From positions 1,670,658-1,734,657 of the forward strand of contig VZSE01013243.1 of the NCBI GenBank assembly GCA_013398275.1: 64,000 bases of DNA, given 5' to 3'. This document shows, one piece after another, positions 13,701-25,975 of this stretch. The notes under the pieces are model-generated. The model was not told where the DNA came from. It saw only the letters and a list, made by a program, of their open reading frames with translations, and did no database searches. Source of the DNA: Promerops cafer (taxonomy: Eukaryota; Chordata; Aves; Passeriformes; Nectariniidae). The position numbers were made by a program, and so were the translations under genes. Every line of letters starts with the position of its first letter. The first letter of the stretch is position 1.

Positions 13701-16700
13701 ATCGAGGTGACAGAAGTACTAATAGAACAGCATTTACCAGTTACCATAAATGTAGACATCATAAATATCTACAAATGCTGGAAAGTATCAGCGTGAAGCA
13801 GATTAAAAATACAGAAAGAAGGTGATCAAAACTGTGGTCAAAGAATGGAAAATACCCTCTTATTTAGAAGCTAAATGATCCAACATATTCCTTAAATGTT
13901 GTGTGTCAAAAATACCATTCAAAGTTTTACTGCTGAGTACCATAATAAAAAAACATAAAAGCTGAAATGTAAAGATAGTACAACATATAGAAATGGAAAA
14001 TACATATACAAAATTGCTTCCTGTATTTATGATGGAAAGTATATATGGTGAGTTTCCACAATGAGGAACTTAATTTTACTGTTTGTTTGGTTTAGCTTCT
14101 GTCAATAGCTGCAATCTTTGTGAGCTATTGAATTTGACCTGGTGGATAACGCCACCATCTCAAAGCACCTCACAGTTTTTTTCATCCTGAATGTGCTAAA
14201 GTGCTTGAGGAAGGTACAAATTCTCCCTTTCTCCAGTGACATTAGGTCTAGCTTTCTTCCCTGTTACCCCACCACATCATTTTTAACAGAACCAAACCTG
14301 TGACACACAGAAAGCTGCAAAAAAAATCAGCTGACCCTCACACTCACAAATCTTATATTCATTCTTTAATGCCCATCACTAGCTGGCAATTACTGAGTAT
14401 GTGAATATGCCCTGGGAAGAATGTGCAGATCAGACAGTAGGAATTTTAGAACATCACCTATAAAATACTCCCTCAGATAGCTAAACAGCCTCATTCTAAA
14501 TAACATTGCTGGTCAAAAGGTCTATTTTTAAGAATATGTTTAAGAGCAGCCTATTTAGCATCTTGAGACAGGATTTCCTCTTGAACTGTTTTGGAATACT
14601 TCACTGAATTTTAAGTGCACAGGCTAGCTGTTACTGATCTATCAGTAATTCAGACAACCTATTTTAACAGGAAGTAGTGCTCCTGCTTCAACACCATCCT
14701 TGACCAAAGCCTTTTGAACTTACTTTACTAGTTGCTTAGCAATGATCTTGACCCGCTGCTGCAGCAGGTACAGCTGAGGGAAATAGCCATGGAGTGCTGC
14801 TGCTTTTTCCAGTGCCTACGTAAAGGTTATAGGGAACCTCAGTTTTACTTAAGATAGCTTACTGACCAGAAACTTTCATTTGTTTGGTATTAACCCACTT
14901 CATACTGATACAGCTCGATTTTGTGATTTCTATTTAGTTTTTCCATCCTCGCTGGCACCTCACTTTTGGTTTACTCATTTTAAATGACCATAATTACAGC
15001 TGTTAATTTTGAAAGAAAATTCAGAGCTGCATTGATCCTCTCTTCCCACCATGAGAATGCCAGTCTTCAGGACACTGGCATCCTTTAGGCTAGTCAGCCT
15101 AAAGGACCAATAGCTGGAGTGTTTTGCACCATCAATGAGCTGTACACAGGTGACATTGCTGCAATAAACATGGCTAGAACAGGAGAAGAAAAGGAAAGGG
15201 TAATATGTTAGGAAAGACAGGCAAACAAGATTTTGTAGAGACCTGAACATAAAATGACAAGATGTTCCTAACTATGCATTGAAATTAAGCTGTCTGAATC
15301 ATTCCCCTGATACTGGCAGACTTTCAGAAGGGAATTCTTGTTAGCATTGAATGGCTGGGAGTTTGTTGTGTTTACCATCAGCTAACAAAGTGTGCAGCAG
15401 ATGCTCTCACAGGGTCCATTTGTGTCAACACCTCAAGTATCCAAGACTTGAGTTTTCACTCTGGCCAAGGCACATCTTCCACAAGCAATTACTTGTCAGA
15501 CAGAAGCTGAAAAACTATGAGAAAGAAGACTGTAACCTTCTCTACTGGCTAAATTAACAACTTGTGTGCCCATTATCCACATATTCTTCCTCTGAGTACT
15601 TTTTCCCTTGGACTCCTTTTCTTCAGAGACAAAGAAATGTCTCTGGTGAGAAAAACATCCAGCTGCCAAAGACTGGTGTTTAACCAGCCTCTCAAGGGAA
15701 AACTGCAGCCTAAAAAGACACCCTTTTATGAGGCCATCCAGTGTTACACCATCTTGTGCACATTGGTCTTTTGGCTCCACCAAAGCACAGGCATTCTGTT
15801 CTGGACAGTAAGAGCTCAAAGCTCTCAGACAGACATCCAGGAAAAGTCCATATCCTGGCTCTGAGATCATATGTACTACTCTTAAGCATAAAGTAACCCA
15901 AGTAAAACCAGGTAAACACAGATAATCCAGGCAAAGGGTCCATTTCCAGCGATCTCAAACTATCAAAGGAAACAAAAACAGTACTGCTGAAAGGGAGAGA
16001 AAATTTTCACTACTGAGTTCCTTTACTTTTTTCTTACATTAATCAGTACACAGAAAGGAGCAAAATGCAACTACAAGACTTTCTGAAACTTCATTTTATA
16101 CTATGAACCTAGAAATTAAAATTATATATGAATCCCATGAACTTACAAATTAAGAATCAAAATGACACTTCAGATTGCTTTAAAACACCTCTTGGGAAAT
16201 TACTTCCAACCTACTGAATATATTTCCAATTATTTCAGCAGGTTTAATTACGGCATATATATTCCACACAGAATTCAACCAGAAACAAGAAATCAAAGCT
16301 AAAATTCAACGTTAAAAACATAGGAGGCCAAAGCTCTACAGGTTGTTTAAGAGAGCCCAATGGCCTTCAATGATACTAACTGCACAAGCAAGGACTGCTT
16401 GTGTAAATTAAGCCAGCAAAAACAGGTTTGCAAATTGCATGGATATTCAAAATTTTTAAACTGGATGTTGTCCTGGTTTCTGATTTATTTCATAGAAGTG
16501 AATGAAAAACAGCCTAAACATTAGTGGGTTTTTTCTGCAAAGGATGTTCAGGCCTTGCAGTACACATCATATTTAAACTTCACTCCCAGCTTAGCTACTT
16601 CTAAGCACACTGTGAATTTGGTAGCCAATTTCTGGTTCTGAGCTTCAGCAAAAACATTCTTCCAGACTCCAAAAACACCTTGAATATAAAGAAGAGGAAA

Positions 16701-17537
16701 TTATTACCCTTGACTCTTACAACCAAAGAGTATCATTTAAAACAAAATATTAACTTTTCTCTCTTATCATATTTCAGAATATTTTTTTTCCTGTAAGAAA
16801 AAATATTTGACAGAATAATACACACATTTGCTTTATGTTTAGTGTCTTCAATAGAATGTGAACATAAAGCAACCACAGGAAGTTACTGGTCTGCTTTTAT
16901 AGCTCTGGCATATACCTTGTACAGCTGCAGAAGACTAGAAAAGGTGACCAGCAGCTGTGACACCAACCCACAAAACTCAGAAGTGTGGTTTTTAACTGCA
17001 ATAGCTTTGTTTGTTGCAACCAGACACTGCTCTAAACCACAGTCTACCTCTAACCTAGATTTTGGAGAGCCCACAGTTGGGGGTTGTCTAAGGTTCTAGC
17101 CTGATCCATGGGTAAAGAACACAGATCAATCTATGGAGCACCTGGATTCTGTGAGTTGACTGTGGTCCATAGGCAATCCCGAGGGTTTTTAGAAAAAGAA
17201 GATCTGTGGAGGCCCTCAGTCTACTGGCTATCCCCAGCAGTGACAGAAGCCAAGATAAAACTCTTCTTTGTTTTAGTTGGTGTGTAGTGCATACCACAAG
17301 GGAGGGTGTGCTTCTTGTAGGGCACTTCTGCTAATCGAATTATTCAGGGCTTTATGGAATGGTACTGGCCCTTGGATGAAATCAGTTGAGATTCCTGAAG
17401 CACAACTGGTGTTTCTTAAACAACACGCAGCCTTGGAACTTATACATAAATATAACATATACATAAATATGAACCATCTATTGATCCAAATTCCAGAGCT
17501 ACCATTTACCGCTCTGGCAAAAGACAAACAGATTCAC
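7711..17537. other. intergenic, no supportable gene
   Basis: Nearly 10 kb without a recognisable exon. The longest open frames (10351-10776 plus, 11825-12283 minus, 15496-15870 minus) show no family motif, and overlapping frames on both strands are equally open, so they look like chance. By gene order the last SULT6B1 exon (family motif GDWK) should lie to the left of 17538, and EIF2AK2 further left still. I found neither here with confidence. Confidence 0.5.
8359..8404. repeat. 23-bp tandem duplication
   Basis: Two adjacent 23-base units (8359-8381 and 8382-8404), each ending TAATGAATGTACTA, that differ at two or three positions. A third partial copy follows (CAGAGTGCC). Confidence 0.75.
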
Positions 17538-20284
17538 CTTTATGGAAAAGAATCAAGCCAACAGCACCATGAGGCTCCTGAGCTTTAACACTCACTGGCT
17601 GGAAAGTGTGCCTTCCTTCAGTGACCTGGACCTGCTCTGCTGTTGGTGAGAATACAAAGAATGCAGCTATCTGCTTTACACTGGCAGTCAGGTTCTGAAA
17701 GCAGTACAATGCAAGTGAGATGTGCAGTATGCTTCCTGTAAAAAAGGGAGTTACCCACCTGAGATGTGCATAGCTATCATCTACTAATTTCATTCACTGT
17801 TCTCTGTGTTGCATTTCTGTTTTCTGGAGCTCTGCTTCTGTATAGCCAGACTCAACTTGTCACTAAAATCCACTGGACTTTGCTCTTTCAGAAACCTGTG
17901 CCATTTCCTCTTAATTGCAGCAGATTTCAAGGAATGGGCTCAGATGTGTTTTGGCTGTCAGTAAACAGCATGTGTTGCACCCCTTTCAGGTCTTCATATA
18001 TTATGACCATAGTATTCTTATCTTCAATGTGTTTGTTCCAGGTGACTGCAGGATCAAAACAGGATCCCCAGCTGATTGTAAAGAAGAGAAAAAAGCATCA
18101 GTGTGACCTTTCTTTCTAACTGGGTACTTTTTTTCTGTACAACTGAAGAATTGCCTTCTGTTGCCTGTTGGTTACATCAATGCAGACAAAAGGAACAGCC
18201 TGTCCTTTCCATGGTACTGTCTGTACAAGAGAATGACAGAGGCTTCCTCTGAACTTTTGTAGGTAAACAGTTTCCACACATAAACATGAATCTCACTATG
18301 TGCTTTCCTTCTGTGACTATACTGTCCTGTAAATATCTTTTAACAGACAAAGCCTAACACCTAAAATATGGGTTGCTAATGTGGTATTTGGCCTAATGTG
18401 GCGAAACAGTAAAGAAACAAACTGCCATTTCATTAACACTTTGAACCTCCAACACTTAAGTGGCAGAATGTTGACCCAATGCTGTTGTCCAGCTGCCATG
18501 CAATTCCCTCACCCTTTGCTGGAAGAACAAATACACAGAAACAAAGCATCTTTTGGACATTCTCCCCTTCTGGCATTCAGCTGCCTCCTTTATCATGATG
18601 TACAGCCATCAGGAAATTAATTATGGCACAGCTGTTTTCCCACTGGCCCCATTCAGTTGTTTTTAATTTTTTTTTTCCATTGCTTTTTCACCTACAATCA
18701 GTATCTGTAAAAATACAGATCTTTCATAAATCCTGAGAAGAACTCATCCCTGGAGCTGTAACTGGGGACACTTTGCGTTCCATTGTTATGGAAATGGAAA
18801 ATTGAAACAGCTGTATCTTTAGGATTTTGAAACAACACTACTATCTGGAGTGGGAGAAAGAGGTCACAATTTTAGATCACTCATCTATCCTGGCAACCAA
18901 AGTGAGAGTATAACCAAACATTTTGCAACCAATAACATACTGGGAGCTATCAAATATTTTTATTAATAAAGGCATGTAGAACAAAATTCTAAGATAATCA
19001 TAATAAGGACCTTATCACCACTTCTAAGGTTTGTTTATGTCATGAAGCAACTGTAGAAAGTAACTGGAAAGACTGTAATATTGTCATTGAATACTATCCC
19101 ATAACTACCTGGGACCTGGGAAATAGTAAGGAACCATTTGTCAACCTCCTGTCTGGAAAAGCTCCTTTAGAAAACCACAGCTGTTACAATCATCTCCCAT
19201 TTTTCAATAATTTTCTTGAAATCCTTAAGAGACTGTAATCCTCAGAGAAGCATAAACACTTCTGAAAGCACATTATACACATTAAATCTTTTTGCCAGAT
19301 ACATTTTATTTTTTCCTGCCTCATGCAGGAAAGAATAACAATAATACATGGAAAAAAAATCTCTATCCCTTAACCAACTATTCATTTCCTCTGTGGTGCA
19401 TCTTGGAAGTGCTAAGTATCTGCCACGGTTCAGTGACCAAGTACCAGAAACACTGGAGTTTTAACCTCACACCTCTTCGCAAGGAGACAGCCAATGTCCC
19501 AGAGACACTGCTGCCACATTCATTCCCATCATGACTATGCACAGAAAAGAGCTGCATAAAAAAGGAAATCGTGACACTCCAGCAATTTCAGAGCACTGCA
19601 AAAGCTCTACCTATGTCCTTGCTTATGTCAACTCCAACACTCCTGAGGCTACTCTAAATTGTAGGGGGTGCTAAGAGAGCCCCCCCTCAGGATCATGAGA
19701 CTCCCACTGTTTCCAAATTGTTTTCCCTCAGTGCCACCTGCTTGGGTGCAAAAAATAGATATGGCCCCAGAATTAGTCTTGCACACTGATACAGTCAGAG
19801 AGATGAGGCTTGTTCTTGGAAAAATAAAAAACCCACCGTACCTTTCTCCTTGAAAATAGACTTGGGGAGGTGATTATAATTCAGATGTGTTATCAAAATC
19901 CTTAGAAATGGAATCTATATTATCTTCTTCAGAATTAAACAGAAACAGAAGAGAGAACATGTTTTTTACACAGGTGCAGCAATGATTTGTGAGAGCTTCC
20001 TGTGTGAAAGAGCCCCTAATCAGAAGGCATTCGTCATCCAAAATTATCTTCTTTCCTATCTCAGGAGAAATAGCCTTACTTGCTGCAGGACTTCATTTTA
20101 ATAACCTTTGTGCAGGAGTGCAGGAAGAGAAAAAACCAGTTTTAAATGGTTTGACAATTTCTTTTCACTAACCTGATATTTACCTGGATCTCCACATTTA
20201 ATAAAATTAGTTCTGTGCTTACATGTATACTCTGGACAGTTGTAAATATCAAATAATTTAAAATTTAGATAAGCCATTTCATAC
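17538..20284 (-). pseudogene. SULT6B1: SULT6B1-like sulfotransferase, partial, probably decayed
   Basis: Five minus-strand segments match the cytosolic sulfotransferase SULT6B1 in order: 20173-20284 (ends CGDPGKYQ), 19837-19914 (FLRILITHL, keeping the catalytic His of the THL motif), 18717-18844 (NPKDTAVS..FHFHN), 17981-18071 (WGSCFD..WNKH..YEDL) and 17538-17694 (VKQIAAFF..PHGAVG). SULTs transfer sulfate from PAPS to small acceptors in the cytosol. The order matches human, next to CEBPZOS/CEBPZ. Signs of decay: an in-frame TAG at 19915-19917 if the ancestral acceptor is used; RNPKD has become QNPKD (CAA, 18827-18829) and RKG has become HK (CAT, 17542-17544), both being PAPS 3'-phosphate arginines; a weak donor at 18716. 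The exon with YPKxGT and the last exon (GDWK) were not found. Identity as a SULT6B family member is firm. The pseudogene call is an inference, because most of the frame is still open and alternative splice sites can rescue it. Confidence 0.7.
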
Positions 20285-23254
20285 CTGCACCAAGAAACCC
20301 AGAGAACAAAATAAAACATGTCAGAGGTTTAAATAAGATGTCAGAGCCTTCTCATTACAAAGTTTAATTCAGTATAATAGTCATCAAATGACAACACCAG
20401 AGCACTCAAATGATTGTAAACAAAGTAATGTTTTCCATTAATGACATCCTCAACAGCTTTGTAACTCTAACCTTCCTGACTCACTAATAACTGGAGGCAG
20501 AACTAACTCAACAATGCACTTAATATTTTTTTAATATATTCATAACGTAGTCAGTGATAGAAAATGAGGGGAGCTTTCCTGTCTTTTACAGAGAGACACA
20601 TGGGAAGATTCTGGGTAGGAGAAGGAAGGAATTAGCAAGAAAATCCACTCATTCTGCTGAGGGTAGTGTCTGCCTCTCTCTGCTGCCCCGAGTCAAGGGC
20701 AAAGCAGAGCCACTTATTCAATGTCCCTGCTAGTGCATGTCCTCAGCTGTGCCTGTAGCTGTGTCTGTGAAGCACGTGCCAGAACAAGTACTAGAAGAGC
20801 TGTTCCCCCCAGACACCTGCATCCTTCCCACTCCTTACCCTCTGGAAAGCATCTTGCAGTAAAGCCACCCCAATACTGCATCCCATTCCAGCATGAGCCT
20901 GTGGCCAGTTCCTGGAGCTGCGCCACAGAGCCAGCTTCCCCAAGGCTTCCATGATTCCCATTTGCCCCACTGCTGCTCTACCAGTTGCTGGCAGGACAGA
21001 GCAAGGGAACAGTGTGTTCACCTTGACCCACAGCACCCTCCCCGTGTCCTTCCGTGGGGAAGAGCTTGGAAGGCTTCCCACGGGGTCCCCCACAATGGAG
21101 CTGTGGAGCTGCCACTGCCTCCCGTGGTGAGTCCCATGTGAATCCAGCTGCCAGATGCACTAACATGGAAAACGTGGTGCAAACAACCCATGCTTTTTGT
21201 GGAAGGTTATTTCCAGAAACAAATAAATTCCACCCTATCTTACATAAAGGGCCTCAGAAGCTTCGGTGGAAGCAGCTGATACATGTCATTTATACAGTAA
21301 CATATATGTAACATGTACACATTATACAATGTCTTATAATACATTTATCAGTTATATACCACCTAATACCATGCTTTTATATAAGACATTGTATGATGGA
21401 TATCATTTATATCTCTCCCATTTTTGTACAAATCCATGCTCACATCTGCCAAGACATGCACAAAAGCAAGTTTCATTTTAACAAAAAGCTACGATTAACA
21501 AACCTAAAATTCCCAATATCTAAATTCCCTACTGGCTTCTCAACTCTGTGAGCTATCCCTGGGAACTACTGATCCCTGAAGATCCACTGTCTTTAATCCC
21601 TATTTCATCAAGAGTCCTTTGCATCAGTTTCTCTCTGTCCTACACACACCTGAGCTGGGGAAAACCTTTAGTATAGTGAGACCTTGCTGTAATTTAACCT
21701 TCATAATACTTAACAAGTGAAAGGAATGAGGATAATATTACAGCTTTAAGAAACAAAGCTTTTGAATGGCCTCAATGCAAGTTCCTTCATCACACATGTT
21801 CATGACCATCTAAGCATGGCAAATGCCAAAGAGTTTGAGCCCAACATGGAAAACACCCAAGAAGCTGGAAGAGGAAGCCAGACATCAGGGCCCCTTGGCT
21901 CAAGAAGGAAAGAGACCTGCAGAGATATTTTTATTTTTGCACGGTGGCACTATGGCTTGGTGGGTCCCAGTGTCACATCAAGGGGCAAGAGAGAGCCCTG
22001 CAATTTCTAGTTTCAGACTGGGGCAGGTAATCTTTCCTTTTCATTCTTTTTCCTCTAGTCTTGCCTTTTTTCACCACGATTTGCAAGCCATAGGAAATTA
22101 GGGCAAGGAATCTGTTTAGCACAGTTTTAAAATGTAGAAGTAAATATCCAAATGGGAAAAAATTCTAAAATATTTACCTGCAGACTGAAACCATGCTATA
22201 CTGCACAGATGCATCATTTCCTCTCCCTCCTGCTTTCCCATTTCTTCTGTGAAACCTTCCATAAAGGCTTTTCTACCAGAGGGCCTACCCAGTAACAAGG
22301 TGCTGCATTCCTCAGCAAACCATGGGGAGCTGTGTACCTCCTTTCCTACTGGCAGTGGTCTTTAGTAAAATATTCCCCTGCTGAGCTACCACAAACTGTC
22401 TGACCTTAACGGTGTGAGACCTTTTTTTTATCTACTCATCCTTCGCCCTGAGCAGGAGAGGTTTACTGAGTTACTAAACATCAGAGACAACCAGTATCAT
22501 GTCTCCACACCTGAACTCCTCCAAACTCTGTGAGAAATAAGCCAGTGCCAAGATATGACATACAACCTCTGTGTAGGGCCCGGCATACTTTTTAAGCCCC
22601 TAAATACACTACAGTTTCTTTCCAGATCAGAACTTGCCAAGCAATGCAAATTCTATATGCTAAACGAGACCCTCTCTGGTGAGAGCCGCAACTGCTACTA
22701 TGATAATGCAATGAATTCCTTTCCTAGATGCATGTTTTCTCCAACAACCCTAAGCTTCTGCTGCTTGGGTTGATCCTGTTCACTTAAAATCCTCAGAGCA
22801 GGAATTACTTAACTAAGAAATCCCACTGAGTACAAGCAATTCTTGCAAAACTCAGCCACCAGGGAAAAGAGAATTGGAGTATTAATCACCCTGTAAGAAT
22901 GAGCAGCAAAAATATTATATACAATCTTACAAAACACTAGCGGGGGGGGAATGCATCTTACAAAGAAAATTAAGTCCCCATTAAGGAAAATCAGAAAAGT
23001 TTTTATTTTGGCAATAAAGTCAGTCACATAATATGAGTTAAGAGCAGTATCTATAATAGAAGACAATGAAAATTAAAGGAATAAGGTGACTGTGTCTTTA
23101 CAGACCATGTGAATCTACTTGTAGATAGGGCTAGGAACTTATAGATAGGGAAGTAACAGAAGAAACTCTTAGCTCTAGAAAGTGTTACTATCAACAGACT
23201 GTTGCTCAGCCAAGGCTGCATTAAATTCTGAATCCTAGAGAAAAAGAACAAAGA
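20285..23254. other. non-coding; 5' side of SULT6B1
   Basis: The missing 5' SULT6B1 exons should be here, but I could not recognise the YPKxGT exon. A minus-strand open frame at 22116-22298, ending at a good donor, is a weak candidate for a first exon and is not called. A GC-richer patch lies at about 20690-21170, with open frames on both strands and no motif. Confidence 0.45.
21324..21394. repeat. perfect 15-bp inverted repeat
   Basis: ATACAATGTCTTATA at 21324-21338 is the exact reverse complement of TATAAGACATTGTAT at 21380-21394, with a 41-base AT-rich spacer. It could be the tips of a tiny inverted-repeat element or a chance hairpin. No target-site duplication was seen. Confidence 0.65.
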
Positions 23255-23560
23255 TTTAACAGAATTATGAATAGGTTTTTCTTTCTTTTATATAACAAAA
23301 GAGGGATGCATACTCGAGGGGAACAGGCAATTCGGGAAGTCTGTACCTTCCAAGTACCTCAGCCAATGGGGTAAAGGAAGAGGGAGATGCAGTCAGGAAC
23401 TTAGGATTAAAAGGGGGCTGCATCCCCAAACAATTTGAGAGACTCCATGAGAAATGCCCATGGCCTTTATTCAAATAAAGTTACAGGACTCCTCTGTCTC
23501 CTTCTTGGACATAAACTTCCGGCATCATGGATTAATTTTCCTGACACTTGGGAGACATAC
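23255..23560 (+). mobile_element. LTR-like element, endogenous retrovirus (ERVL-type) remnant
   Basis: The segment has LTR architecture on the plus strand: a promoter-like part with 'GATTAAAAGGGGGCTGCATC' around 23405 as TATA-like box, then about 70 bases on an AATAAA (in TTCAAATAAAGTTACAGG, about 23471) followed by a T/C-rich stretch and an end near TTTTCCTGACA. This arrangement and wording resemble bird ERVL LTRs known to me. Neither terminus was fixed, and no retroviral coding sequence was recognised beside it, so it is probably a solo LTR. Confidence 0.6.
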
Positions 23561-24214
23561 TGATTATTTATTTCAGAGTTGTACAAACGTGAGTGCTCCA
23601 AGGTATTCCACAAATCAAGCACGCCAACCATCAAAAGTTTTACTATTTATACAATTTAGCAAACTAAGGAATTAGTGTTCATTCGCTGCAAGTGATAGTT
23701 CCCTTATTAATTAGTCTTTTATCTTCTATTAGTTAATGATTGTGTTGCTTCTCATGCTTATCAGTCAACATGCTCAGTCTTTCTCTTCTTTTGGGTCGGT
23801 GGTTTTCTTGGGTCCGTCGCCATGAGTCGGTGATCACAATCTGCCCCTGCCATAAATTACCATTTACCCAGTCGGAGCTGAGTTTGCTTCATCAGTTTCT
23901 TCCTTATCTTGGGGGTTCTAATGGATGTCTTTGTGGCCCATAAATGCTGCATTCTTTGTGTCCACTATCAGTAGTCCATCCTTCTGACCTGGCATTATTA
24001 ACCTTTTCCTGGGTCTGAGATTAGTGAAGCATAACGGGCCCAAAACCTTAACAAGGCAATTCTACCGCCGAAGTCATTTGTATTTCTAACACCTGGCTAT
24101 CACTTAGCGCTCGCCTGCTACCCGCTACCTGCCTCGTGGATTAATCTCTTTTCTCGTTAATTAAGCCGGATGTACAACAAAACCCACCCTTTCTTGAGAA
24201 GATTTTTTCACAGC
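23561..24214. other. unassigned sequence upstream of CpG island
   Basis: Mixed-composition sequence with scattered CpG and repeated GTCGG words (about 23795-23875), unlike the AT-rich DNA to its left. It may be further LTR or retroviral internal sequence, or the upstream flank of the CEBPZOS promoter. No convincing coding frame. Confidence 0.4.
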
Positions 24215-24520
24215 TCATATTTCGCAACGCTCGCTGCCGGGCGGCCTCAGCGGCCCGGCCACGGCCATGACGGGGCCGTGAGACCGAGGAGCGGCGGCGC
24301 CTGCGCAGCGCGGCGGGCGGGGCAAGGCGCCGGGCCCCGGCCATNNNNNNNNNNNNNNNNNNNNNNNNNNNNNNNNNNNNNTCCACGGGGACGGGGGGCG
24401 GGCAGGGGACGCTCCTCCGCGCGGGGGCCGCCGGCCGTGCCCGCTGAGCGCCGCGCTCCGCCCGGGTTTTGTAAGGAAATCCTGCCGTGTGGGGTCACGA
24501 GTTCGGCTTGGGTGAGTGCA
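24215..24520 (+). promoter_or_regulatory. CEBPZOS: CpG island, probable CEBPZOS promoter
   Basis: Abrupt change to very high G+C with dense CpG from about 24225 to 24475, the only such island on the left side of the window. It lies 1.5 kb upstream of the CEBPZOS exons and in the same orientation. Splice-donor-like GTAAGG (about 24472) and GGTGAGT (about 24509) follow it. The island is broken by 37 N's at 24345-24381, so the first exon(s) may be hidden there. Confidence 0.65.
24345..24381. other. assembly gap (37 N)
   Basis: Run of 37 unknown bases within the CpG island. Its true length is unknown. On the plus strand the last bases before it are GGCCAT, compatible with the beginning of a Kozak ATG. 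Confidence 0.99.
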
Positions 24521-25975
24521 GGCGCACAGGGGTGGCTTCTTGGCGGACCCCCTAGGATTCACCTCTGAAGAACGAGCTGCTGTTGTAGTTTTACAAACCC
24601 AAGCCCGCGTGCAGTCCTTCGGGGGGCAGCACGCCACCACCCCAGGAACAAAGAGGAATCCTGCGCGGTTTTATTGTAACAGCACCGGGCCAGATAACGA
24701 TTTAAAAGGAGAGAGGCTGTCCGCAAATGAGGCAGGAATTGATCGGTCCTGTTTCAGGCATCTGGTGTTGAGCCCTTGAAGGGATGCCCCGGTTGTGGCT
24801 GGGTGTCGCAGCCCCTGCGATTTGACATTCCTCAGGCTGAGGACAGACCCGGCTTGCAGGAGGCAGCCAGCGTCGTCTCCCCGCATTATTTAGCTTCAGT
24901 TCCTCAGGTCTCTTAGACTTAAGACTCCGTGCCCAGGTAACAGAACGAATAAGCAAAGCACCAGTTTGGTTCCTACAAGGAGGTTTGGTTACTACAAGGA
25001 GGTTTGCTCTGCCGAGCAGCGGCCTTACTTTGCATGCAGGGCTCTGCAGGGTGCAGCACGCGTTAGGCAGATCTGCGTCCCTGCACGGAAAGAGCCCGTC
25101 CTGCTGCTACCTGCAGGGTCACGGCCAGCCAAAAGGCAGCTGCTGCTTTGGCTGGCAGGGCAAGAATCCACCCATTTCACCAGTGGTATGGCCTTCAATG
25201 CCACGTACAAGCTGAGCTTCACCTTCACATCAGTTTGGATTTGTTTTCCAAGATCCAGATGATGTCAGGCTGTTAAATTTCAGCCATCTTTGCATTTTTA
25301 TTCAAAAATACACGTAACAAAAATGTGGAGAACAGATGTTTTCACCCTATTGTAACTTGACACTTCATCTTCATCATTCATCTTTGGGATTTTTTCTCCT
25401 CTTTTGCAATTCTTATACGTATTTGCCTATTTTCTATAATTGCAGTTCCGTAAGGTGCAGTGAGCTAATCTAACAGCTCAGTGAACTCAGAGTGAGGCTT
25501 GTACTGCTTTCTTTGTGTTACTAGTAGAATGGTCAACATCCTTTTTCGAGCTGCTGTAAATAATTAAAATACCATAAACCTGTTGTGATTTTCTACTGTT
25601 TTGTCACAGCGACCCATGGAACGATTCAGTGAACATCTAAATCTGCACAAGGAAACAAAATTTCCCTGGTTTTATTTCCATGTCAGTCTATGAGAGGCAT
25701 GCAGCTTTCTGTGAATCTCTAGCTTGGACTTGGTTATCACAATTGCGAGGAAGTTCAAAAAACACTGTGATATGGGGCTGCACATGAGAGTAACCTGAAT
25801 ACAGTCTCTGAAATTGTTTTTTAAAAATAAATTCCTATCACATTATTTAATGGTGGCTGTAACTAAAGAGCTCAGACAAATTTTGATAAAACAACTCTAG
25901 TTAGAAAAATAGTGCATTTAATTATTCATCTTAATATATGCTGGGAAAGTAACTGTGATTTATCTTTCTTGTCAG

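Noticed and set aside
16883..17074. Minus-strand frame containing LEQCLVAT, similar to the SULT6B1 C-terminal ECLAGT
   Set aside because: Only a handful of residues agree, no acceptor in the right phase was found, and the GDWK motif is missing.
20791..21093. 100-residue minus-strand frame in the GC-richer patch
   Set aside because: Overlapped by comparable frames on the other strand, with no recognisable motif. Treated only as a composition anomaly.
22116..22298. Minus-strand open frame ending at a GTAAAT donor, possible first SULT6B1 exon
   Set aside because: Position and donor are plausible, but no diagnostic motif (YPKxGT or the preceding conserved segment) is present.
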